64,000 bases of DNA. It comes from Bradyrhizobium diazoefficiens (GTDB taxonomy: Bacteria; Pseudomonadota; Alphaproteobacteria; Rhizobiales; Xanthobacteraceae). The stretch lies in contig NZ_CP067041.1 of assembly GCF_016599855.1 (NCBI RefSeq), positions 3,348,001 to 3,412,000 on the forward strand. The letters are read 5' to 3'. This document shows positions 57,623 through 64,000 of this stretch, piece after piece. How positions within the stretch are numbered: the first letter of the stretch is position 1; every line of letters starts with the position of its first letter. The position numbers were made by a program, and so were the translations under genes. A model generated the notes under the pieces. The model was not told the DNA's origin and searched no databases. It saw only the letters and a program-made list of their open reading frames with translations.

Positions 57623-57681
57623 GCGTCGCTCCTCGGCGAAAGAGACGTTTCAGCGTGCTCGGTGATTCCTCGGTTGAGAGA

Positions 57682-58515
57682 TCAATCAGCCACCCCCATC
57701 TGCTTGCGAAAACTCTTCTCGAACATCTTTTCGGGCACGAAGCGCCGCATCAGGCGGAGGCGGCCCGCCATTTTTCCGGGCGTGTAGCGAATGCTCGGCT
57801 GTGGTTCGGTAGCTGCCTGCACCACCCTGTCGGCCACGGCTTCCACGGGATCGCCGGCCGCGATGCCATTGCGCCAGGTCGCGTTCATGGCCGCGCGCCC
57901 CTTGTCGTAGACGCTCAGGATTTGATCGGGCTTGTCGCCGTTCTCTTCCAGCGCGGTGCGGGTGAAGACCGGCTCGACCAGCGCGACGCGAATGCCGAAT
58001 GTCCGCAGCTCGTGATCAAGCGATTCCGAATAGCCTTCCACGGCGTGCTTGGTGGCATTGTAGAGCGCCGTATAGGGTCCGGGCAGGAAGCCGGCCACCG
58101 AACTGATGTTGATGATCCGGCCCTGGCCCTGCTTGCGCATGATCGGCAGCACTTCACTGGTCGTGCGAAGGATACCGAAGACGTTGATGTCGAACAGGCT
58201 CTGGGCCTGGGCGAGTGACGATTCCTCGGCAGCGCCGATCAGACTGCGGCCCGCATTGTTGACGAGCACATCGATCCGACCAGCGAGCCTGACGACGTCC
58301 GCGATCAGCTGCTTGACGGATTCATCGTCGGTGACGTCGCAGTGGAGCATATGGATGCCCTGGCGCAACTCACCGGGCGTGGCATGGCGGCTTGTGCCGA
58401 AAACCCGGTATCCCGCGCGAATGAGCGCCACGCCGGCTGCAAAGCCGATGCCTCCGGAAGCGCCCGTGATCAGCGCCACCTTCTCACCTGCGCCGCGTTT
58501 TTGTGGCTGTGCCAT
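57682..58515 (-). CDS. SDR-family oxidoreductase
   Basis: 277 aa. Cofactor motif TGASGGIGFA at about residues 18-27, NNAG (LVNNAGRSL) and YNATKHAVEG with catalytic Tyr-x3-Lys. Classical SDR, probably an alcohol/aldehyde oxidoreductase. The ATG at 58515 has GAGGG eight bases upstream. Divergent from the TetR gene, with twin palindromes between the two, so the TetR protein should repress it. Confidence 0.9.
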   Translation of the reverse strand: MAQPQKRGAGEKVALITGASGGIGFAAGVALIRAGYRVFGTSRHATPGELRQGIHMLHCDVTDDESVKQLIADVVRLAGRIDVLVNNAGRSLIGAAEESSLAQAQSLFDINVFGILRTTSEVLPIMRKQGQGRIINISSVAGFLPGPYTALYNATKHAVEGYSESLDHELRTFGIRVALVEPVFTRTALEENGDKPDQILSVYDKGRAAMNATWRNGIAAGDPVEAVADRVVQAATEPQPSIRYTPGKMAGRLRLMRRFVPEKMFEKSFRKQMGVAD

Positions 58516-58541
58516 CTCGATACCCTCGTCAGTGACCGGCA

Positions 58542-58561
58542 ATGATTATGCTCGTAATCAT
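58542..58561. promoter_or_regulatory. TetR operator 1
   Basis: ATGATTATGCTCGTAATCAT: perfect 7-base arms (ATGATTA and TAATCAT) around 6 bases. Lies 27 bases before the SDR start. The second operator has the same arms, 29 bases away centre to centre. Confidence 0.7.
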
Positions 58562-58570
58562 AGTTGACTT

Positions 58571-58590
58571 ATGATTACGATCATAATCAA
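58571..58590. promoter_or_regulatory. TetR operator 2
   Basis: ATGATTACGATCATAATCAA: the TGATTA/TAATCA arms of operator 1, again 6 bases apart, with CGATCA in the centre. It sits in the TetR gene's 5' region and before its GTG start. Confidence 0.7.
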
Positions 58591-58672
58591 TGTCAAGGGG
58601 CTTTTTGCGACATCACCCGGCGCGGGTTCACTCGGGCGTTATGTCGGCGCCCGCGATGGAAGGAATGTTGTC

Positions 58673-59263
58673 GTGAAGGTGAGCAAGGAGACGGTTGAGC
58701 AGAACCGCGAGCGGGTGATCGCAACCGCCGCAAGGCTGTTCCGGGAGCGGGGGATCGACGGCATCGGGCTCGTCGACTTGATGAAGGCGGCCGGGCTCAC
58801 CCCCGGAGGCTTTTACCGGCAGTTCAAGTCAAAGGACGATCTCGTCGTTCAAGCGGTCAAGCGGGCCTATACGGATACGAGCGAGGATATCGCAGGCCGT
58901 ATTGCAGCGAGCGACGATCCGCTGGAAACCCTCGTGCGTCACTATGTGTCGGACTACCACCGCGACGACCCGGGGCAGGGGTGCGGCCTTGCAGCGATGG
59001 CGGCCGACGCGGCACGTCATGATAACGCGGCCCTGCGAGAATGCTTCGGGAGCATCGTGAGCAACTATATCGGGCTTCTTACCAAGCTGCTGCCGGGGCG
59101 TGATCCCGCAGCCAAGCGACGTGCAGCGATTGCTGCTCTCGCCGAGATGATGGGATCCGTTGTTCTCTCCCGCGTCGTGCCCGATCCGGCACTCTCCGGT
59201 GAAATCATCGACACCGTCTCGAATGATCTCGTGAAACGCCACGCGAAATCGAAATCTGCATGA
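58673..59263 (+). CDS. TetR/AcrR-family transcriptional regulator
   Basis: 196 aa from the GTG at 58673. HTH with DLMKAAGLTPGGFYRQF, then a ligand domain with GQGCGLAAMAADAAR. A GGAAGGAA ribosome site precedes the GTG; the open frame back to 58571 would translate the operator DNA itself and is rejected. Divergent from the SDR gene with twin palindromes, so autoregulation and repression of the SDR are expected. Close paralogue of the TetR at 23041-23667 in its HTH. Confidence 0.88.
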   Translation: MKVSKETVEQNRERVIATAARLFRERGIDGIGLVDLMKAAGLTPGGFYRQFKSKDDLVVQAVKRAYTDTSEDIAGRIAASDDPLETLVRHYVSDYHRDDPGQGCGLAAMAADAARHDNAALRECFGSIVSNYIGLLTKLLPGRDPAAKRRAAIAALAEMMGSVVLSRVVPDPALSGEIIDTVSNDLVKRHAKSKSA

Positions 59264-59290
59264 GCCGCGAGCGTGTTCCGCCGAACGATC

Positions 59291-59788
59291 TCACTTGGGC
59301 CCCATCTTCTCGAACCTCTTCACCAGCCGTTCCCGCTTCAGCCGCGAGAGCCGCTGGATCCAGAACATCCCGTCGAGCTGGTCGATCTCGTGCTGGTGGC
59401 AAACGGCGCGCAAACCGTCGGACTCCTCGCTTTGCATGGTGCCGTCGAGATCCTGGTAGCTGATCCGCACGCGGGCGTGGCGCTGCACCTCCTCGTTCAC
59501 GCCGGGCATCGAGACGCTGCCCTCGCGATGCATGATCATCTCGGGCGAGGCCCATTCGACTTGCGGATTGACGTAAGTCTGCAGACCCTGCTTGGCATCG
59601 AGCTCGAGCACAACGAGCCGCAAGGGCACGCCGATATGCGGCGCCGTGATGCCGATGCCGGGCGCGGCGCGCATGGTCTCCAGCAGGTCGGCCGCAAGCT
59701 CCCGCAAGCCATCGTCGAACGCGGTGACGGGACGGGCCGGCATCGCAAGCCGGCGATCGGGATAACGAACAATGGGACGAATGGCCAT
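59291..59788 (-). CDS. Peptide-deformylase-like protein with altered metal-site motifs
   Basis: 165 aa with the length and order of PDF. Motif I is GIGITAPH (His51 where Gln is expected), motif II is EGSVSMPG (Ser91 for the metal-ligand Cys), motif III is QHEIDQLDG (His133 and Glu134 kept, Gln137 for the second metal His). So two of three iron/zinc ligands are lost, and deformylase activity is doubtful. AGGA lies eight bases before the ATG at 59788. It could bind N-terminal peptides or be a pseudo-enzyme. Convergent with the TetR gene. Confidence 0.8.
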   Translation of the reverse strand: MAIRPIVRYPDRRLAMPARPVTAFDDGLRELAADLLETMRAAPGIGITAPHIGVPLRLVVLELDAKQGLQTYVNPQVEWASPEMIMHREGSVSMPGVNEEVQRHARVRISYQDLDGTMQSEESDGLRAVCHQHEIDQLDGMFWIQRLSRLKRERLVKRFEKMGPK

Positions 59789-59920
59789 GCGGGTTCCTGC
59801 CACTCACGCAGCGGTTCGGGGGACGCGCCGGACGGCACTCCACGCGCGAAGTGGAGTTCAAGACTACAACGCGTCCGCCGAAGCGGCTATGCTGCAAGCC
59901 TCACGCTGGTCGCGGAATCG

Positions 59921-62900
59921 TTGCAAGTGCTCTCGGACGTTCTCAAGCGCAAGGAAATCTATAGTTACTTCAGCCGGTCGGCGATGGAGAAGGCTGTCGT
60001 CTACCAGGCGCAGGGCCGCGTCTCGGCCGTGGAGGTCAGCGACGACCTGACTCGCGTCGGCGCGCGGGTGCGCGGCAGCGAGTCCAGGAATTACCGCGTC
60101 GACATCCAGCTGAAGTTTGGCGGCGACCGTCTCACCGACCTCGACGGCGATTGCAGCTGCCCGATGGCCGTCAACTGCAAGCACGTCGCAGCGACCCTGC
60201 TCGAGGTCTTGAGCGGCAAGGAGCCGCCCGCGCCATCCTCGCAGGCAGCCAAGCCTGCCAAGGCGCAGGCGCCGTCGGCTCCGCCGCTGTTGGGTTACGA
60301 GGTCAGCACCTGGATCGACAGTGTCGGCCGCGCGGCGCGGAGCAGCGACGATGCCGCGGACGAGAGCCAGCGATTGCTGTACTGCCTGCATCCGTCGGAC
60401 GAGGCGATGCCTTATCTTGCGGTGTCGCTGCGATCGGTTCGGCTGCGCAAGGGCGGAGACTATGCCGACAATTACAGCACCCCCAGCCTCTACGAGTTCA
60501 AGCCTGAACGGGCGCCGAAATATTTCCGTGATGTCGACGTCGACATCGTGGCGGCGGTGAACGGCCGCATCCGCGATCACTACTTCCAAGGACCGTATCC
60601 GGACGAGCTGCTGCGCCGGATCGTCGCGACCGGCCGCGCGTTCTGGCTCGACCACAAGCGGGCGCCGCTCGGCTGGGGCGAGGCGCGCGAAGGCCGGATC
60701 GAATGGCGCCCGGGGACCCGGCGCGGCGTCGCACCACACCTTGTCGTGTCAGGGGCAGTCGCACTCAATGCCGAACCGCCGGTCTATGTCGACGAAGCCA
60801 GTGGCGTGATCGGACCCGTGCAGCTCGGTCTGCCGCCGCGGCTCGCCTGTCAGTTTCTGGCTGCACCTGCCATTCCCCGCACGCAGCTCGAAGAGGTGTC
60901 GCGCCGCCTGAGCCAAAGGCTGCCTGAGCTTCACCACGGCCTCCTGCCGGTGCCTCCGGCGGCCGCGGTGCTGATCGACGAGGATCCGCGTCCTGTGCTG
61001 CGGCTGAAGCGCGGACATGTCGGCGCAAGCTATTACTATTATCACACCAAGAGCGAGCAGCCCGGTCCCGCCGGCGTGGCCAGCCTCGGCTTCCGCTATG
61101 GCGGGTTCGACATCGATCCGACCCAGAGAGCGAGCCGGCTGGAGCTGTTTCAAGGCGGGCAGGTCTATGCGATCGCACGCCGCCAGGCCAAGGAGAAGCA
61201 GGCACGCAAGCGCCTTACCGACGCTGGTCTCGTCGACGCCAGGCGGGCATTTCCGATGCTCGACTACCGCCATGCCACGGATCTCACGCCGATCGACCAG
61301 AGCAACTGGTTCGACTTTGTCGCGCTGCACGCCGAACGACTGAAGTCCGAAGGTTTCGAGATCCTGGTCGATGACGATTTTCCGTTCCGACTGGCGGACT
61401 CCACTGGCGATTTCGACGCCGCGTTGGAGTCAAGCGGCATCGATTGGTTCGAACTGTCACTCGGCATCGAGATCGACGGCGAGCGGCGTGATCTCGCCCT
61501 GCTTCTCGCCGCGCTGGTTTCGACTCCCGGCTTCAACCCCGAATCCCTGGCGGCACTCGCGGACAAGGGCGAACGCTTCTTTCTGCCTCTGGCCGATGGC
61601 CGGCACGTCGCGCTGGCCGCCGATCGCTTCCTGCCGCTCGTGCTGGCGCTGCATGGCCTGCACGCGAGCGGCGCATTCCAGGATGCGTCGAACAAGATCA
61701 GGCTCTCGCGTGCGGACGTGGTTCCGCTGCTGGGCGTCGAGAACGAGAATTTCGTATTTCGGGGCGCCGACAGCCTTCGCCGTCTCGCCGTCCTGCTTCA
61801 GACGCGAGGGTTGACTGCGCCCGAGCTACCGGCGACCTTTCGCGCCACGCTTCGGCCGTATCAGGCGCAGGGCGTAGCGTGGCTCGATCTGCTGCGCGAG
61901 AGCGGGTTGGGCGGCATTCTCGCCGACGATATGGGACTGGGCAAGACGGTCCAGATACTGGCATTGATCGCGCTGGAGAAAGCGCGAGGTCACCTTGCCA
62001 ATCCCGTGCTGGTCGTTGCGCCGACGAGCCTCATGACGAACTGGTCTGCCGAGGCGCAGAAGTTTGCGCCCGACCTGAAGGTTCTCGTGCTGCACGGAGC
62101 AGATCGCAAGGACAAGTTTGCGGCCATCGGGGACCACGATCTCGTTCTGACGACCTATCCGCTGATTGCAAGGGACCGCGAAACACTGTTGGCGCGAGAG
62201 TGGCACATTGCCGTGCTGGATGAGGCGCAGACGGTCAAGAACCCCGATGCCGCCACAACGCGTTGGCTACGCGAGACGAAAGCGCAGCATCGGTTCTGCC
62301 TCACGGGCACGCCGATGGAAAATCACCTCGGGGAGCTCTGGTCGATCATGAGTTTCGCCAACCCGGGCTATCTCGGCGATAAGGCTGCCTTTTCGCGCCA
62401 GTGGCGCACGCCGATCGAGAAGCGGGGCGACAAGGTGCGAACGACGGCCCTGGCTCGGCGCATCAAGCCGTTTCTGTTGCGCCGTACCAAGACGGAGGTG
62501 GCGACCGAGCTGCCGCCGAAGAGCGAAATGGTCGAGATCATCGTGCTGGAGGGACCGCAACGCGACCTCTACGATTCGATACGGCTCACGATGTCGCGGA
62601 AGGTTCGTGAGGCCATCGCAAAACGCGGCCTCGCCAAAAGCCATATCGTGGTGCTCGAGGCTCTGCTTCGGATGCGGCAGGCCTGTTGCGATCCCGCATT
62701 GCTGAAACTGAACGACGGCGTCGATCGTCCGTCCGCCAAGCTCGATCGTCTGATCGAGATGGTGGGAGAACTGTTGAGCGAAGGGCGCAAGATCATCGTC
62801 TTCTCACAATTCACCTCGATGCTCGATCTGATCCGCAAACGCTTCGACGCCGACGGCCTGCGCTATAGCCTGCTCACCGGCCAGACGAAGGACCGCAAGG

Positions 62901-63238
62901 CTGCGATCGAAGCCTTCCAGGGCGGCGCGGCCGACGTGTTCCTGATCAGCCTGAAGGCGGGCGGGGTCGGTCTCAATCTGACCGCCGCCGATACGGTCGT
63001 CATCTTCGATCCCTGGTGGAACCCCGCAGTCGAGGAACAGGCGATCGATCGGGCCTATCGGATCGGGCAGGACAAGGCCGTCTTCGTTTACAGGCTGGTA
63101 GCTGCGGGAACGATCGAGGAGAAGATGGACGAGCTCAAGGCCAGAAAGCGTGCGCTTGCCGACGGCCTGTTCGATCGCGATGGCGGGATTGCATCTGCCC
63201 TCACGGAGAGCGATGTGAACGCCTTGTTCGACGCCTAG
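59921..63238 (+). CDS. SWIM-domain SNF2 helicase
   Basis: 1105 aa from TTG 59921. SWIM zinc finger Cys78-x-Cys80-x5-Cys86-x-His88 (CSCPMAVNCKH). Helicase core from about residue 640: RPYQAQGVAWL, DDMGLGKT, DEAQTVKN, LTGTPMENHLGELW, then in lobe 2 FSQFTSM and the final RAYRIGQDK. The long middle part (about 130-640) is not familiar. The start is uncertain: GTG at 59927 and ATG at 59984 are alternatives, and an open frame to 59273 overlaps the deformylase-like gene on the other strand. An ATP-driven DNA translocase, maybe in repair or transcription. Confidence 0.9.
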   Translation: MQVLSDVLKRKEIYSYFSRSAMEKAVVYQAQGRVSAVEVSDDLTRVGARVRGSESRNYRVDIQLKFGGDRLTDLDGDCSCPMAVNCKHVAATLLEVLSGKEPPAPSSQAAKPAKAQAPSAPPLLGYEVSTWIDSVGRAARSSDDAADESQRLLYCLHPSDEAMPYLAVSLRSVRLRKGGDYADNYSTPSLYEFKPERAPKYFRDVDVDIVAAVNGRIRDHYFQGPYPDELLRRIVATGRAFWLDHKRAPLGWGEAREGRIEWRPGTRRGVAPHLVVSGAVALNAEPPVYVDEASGVIGPVQLGLPPRLACQFLAAPAIPRTQLEEVSRRLSQRLPELHHGLLPVPPAAAVLIDEDPRPVLRLKRGHVGASYYYYHTKSEQPGPAGVASLGFRYGGFDIDPTQRASRLELFQGGQVYAIARRQAKEKQARKRLTDAGLVDARRAFPMLDYRHATDLTPIDQSNWFDFVALHAERLKSEGFEILVDDDFPFRLADSTGDFDAALESSGIDWFELSLGIEIDGERRDLALLLAALVSTPGFNPESLAALADKGERFFLPLADGRHVALAADRFLPLVLALHGLHASGAFQDASNKIRLSRADVVPLLGVENENFVFRGADSLRRLAVLLQTRGLTAPELPATFRATLRPYQAQGVAWLDLLRESGLGGILADDMGLGKTVQILALIALEKARGHLANPVLVVAPTSLMTNWSAEAQKFAPDLKVLVLHGADRKDKFAAIGDHDLVLTTYPLIARDRETLLAREWHIAVLDEAQTVKNPDAATTRWLRETKAQHRFCLTGTPMENHLGELWSIMSFANPGYLGDKAAFSRQWRTPIEKRGDKVRTTALARRIKPFLLRRTKTEVATELPPKSEMVEIIVLEGPQRDLYDSIRLTMSRKVREAIAKRGLAKSHIVVLEALLRMRQACCDPALLKLNDGVDRPSAKLDRLIEMVGELLSEGRKIIVFSQFTSMLDLIRKRFDADGLRYSLLTGQTKDRKAAIEAFQGGAADVFLISLKAGGVGLNLTAADTVVIFDPWWNPAVEEQAIDRAYRIGQDKAVFVYRLVAAGTIEEKMDELKARKRALADGLFDRDGGIASALTESDVNALFDA

Positions 63239-63539
63239 GCGGCGCGGGGTGACGGGCACCTTCAGCGCGATGTGAGTTGGATCAGGCGGATGATGGCATG
63301 ATGCCGGTGTTTTGCCCGACGTGTCAAATCGCGGGTTCGGCAGCGCGGGGTTCCTGACGTCTCGAATCCGCACCTCGTAAGTGATTGATCCCGCAGTGGC
63401 CGGCTACTGTGCATGGGCTTGTTTTCGACGTTTTGTTGGCGGGTCGCGCATGCTTGCCTCAAAAAATTGTCGCAATACCTGTCTGCTGTCGCTGTTCCCA
63501 TTCGTCTTCCACGTGAGACAGACCTGACGGGAGACAAAA
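63239..63539. other. Intergenic region between the SNF2 and MFS genes
   Basis: 301 bases with no supported gene. It includes the phrase GATGCCGGTGTTTTGCCCGA, which I associate with a common Bradyrhizobium intergenic sequence, but only one copy is here. A promoter for the MFS gene is expected. Confidence 0.4.
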
Positions 63540-64000
63540 ATGACCGCTTCCTCTTATCGCTGGGTGATCGTCGCCGCCGGCGGCCTGCTCGGCTGCGTCG
63601 CGATCGGCGGCATGTTTTCGCTGCCGGTGTTCCTTCAGCCGATCGCCAAGGACACCGGCTGGTCGGTGACCGGCATCTCCAGCGCGATGACGATCGGCTT
63701 CCTCGCAATGGCCTTCACCAGCATGGCCTGGGGCACGTTGTCGGACAGGTTTGGGCCGCTGCCGGTGGTGCTGACGGGATCGACCGTGCTGGCGCTGAGC
63801 CTGTTCGCCGCCAGCCAAGCGACCTCGCTGCTTGTGTTCCAGATCGTGTTCGGCCTCCTGGTCGGCGCCTCCTGCGCAGCGATCTTCGCGCCGATGATGG
63901 CGACCGTTACCGGCTGGTTCGACACCCATCGCGGTCTCGCGGTTTCGCTGGTGTCGGCCGGCATGGGTGTGGCGCCGATGACGATGGCGCCGCTCGCGGC
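63540..64000 (+). CDS. MFS transporter, N-terminal part (cut by the window end)
   Basis: The first 153 codons. TM1 begins YRWVIVAAGGLLGCVAIGGMF; loop 2-3 carries WGTLSDRFGPL (motif A). Runs into about the fifth helix before the window ends. A GGGAG ribosome site lies before the ATG. The substrate cannot be judged from this part. Confidence 0.85.
   Translation, partial: MTASSYRWVIVAAGGLLGCVAIGGMFSLPVFLQPIAKDTGWSVTGISSAMTIGFLAMAFTSMAWGTLSDRFGPLPVVLTGSTVLALSLFAASQATSLLVFQIVFGLLVGASCAAIFAPMMATVTGWFDTHRGLAVSLVSAGMGVAPMTMAPLA

Noticed and set aside
58571..58672. Longer N-terminus for the TetR protein starting at the ATG at 58571
   Set aside because: The ATG is inside the operator palindrome; the GTG at 58673 has a good ribosome site and starts the family N-terminus.
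59273..59920. Long N-terminal extension of the SNF2 frame
   Set aside because: It overlaps the whole deformylase-like gene on the other strand and has unusual composition; the SWIM helicase sequence becomes recognisable only after about 59921.

Overview
The window is about 64 kb of high-GC chromosomal DNA from an alphaproteobacterium. Gene content, codon use and the many copies of short palindromic intergenic repeats most resemble Bradyrhizobium; the genus is my recognition of the style, not a database result. I see about 55 protein genes, three gene remnants, and no tRNA, rRNA, CRISPR array, insertion sequence or integrase.

Layout. 1-1048: end of a PfkB-type sugar kinase and KDPG aldolase (Entner-Doudoroff). 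1108-5604: a true thiolase, then a thiolase-like protein without its nucleophilic cysteine coupled to a DUF35 zinc-ribbon partner, a 33-residue membrane peptide, an AhpD-like protein and a MazG-like protein. 5612-7456: a glutaminase-STAS-cyclic nucleotide-binding fusion. 7636-10415: a split biotin-dependent acyl-CoA carboxylase (carrier protein and carboxyltransferase) around an IclR regulator, with a perfect IclR-like operator between the divergent genes. 10706-19132: a large secreted alkaline-phosphatase-superfamily protein, an FAD oxidase, an OprB porin, pyrophosphatase, small DUF proteins and a truncated second OprB. 19129-23667: MFS transporter, thiolase, enoyl-CoA hydratase, a thioesterase remnant and a TetR regulator. 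23807-29459: LysR and a complete valine/isobutyryl-CoA branch (mmsA, acyl-CoA dehydrogenase, 3-hydroxyisobutyryl-CoA hydrolase, mmsB), followed to 32820 by an acyl-CoA ligase, a MaoC hydratase and an SDR. 32817-44542: flavoprotein, D-threonine-aldolase-like enzyme, ABC-F ATPase, DUF188 protein, hotdog protein, molybdenum hydroxylase large subunit, Ppx/GppA and RlmE, and a DHA2 exporter. 45021-54098: guaB to guaA, with oxidoreductase, phosphoesterase, MAPEG, RsmB-type methyltransferase, cold-shock and cupin genes between. 54151-56283: a lower-GC accessory patch directly after guaA (HNH endonuclease with a PUA/EVE-like N-terminus, an acidic protein, a broken serine hydrolase). 56369-64000: AraC, YciI, an SDR/TetR divergent pair with twin palindromic operators, a peptide-deformylase-like protein that has lost metal ligands, a SWIM-SNF2 helicase and the start of an MFS gene.

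How the genes work together: the dominant theme is acyl-CoA metabolism (three thiolase-type genes, hydratases, dehydrogenases, ligase, carboxylase) under local regulators (IclR, two TetR, LysR). The most notable items are the cysteine-less thiolase/DUF35 pair, the IclR and TetR operators read directly from sequence, the deformylase with all three motifs altered, the HNH/acidic gene pair at the guaA 3' end, and a flavoprotein gene whose only start that keeps the FAD motif appears to be CTG.
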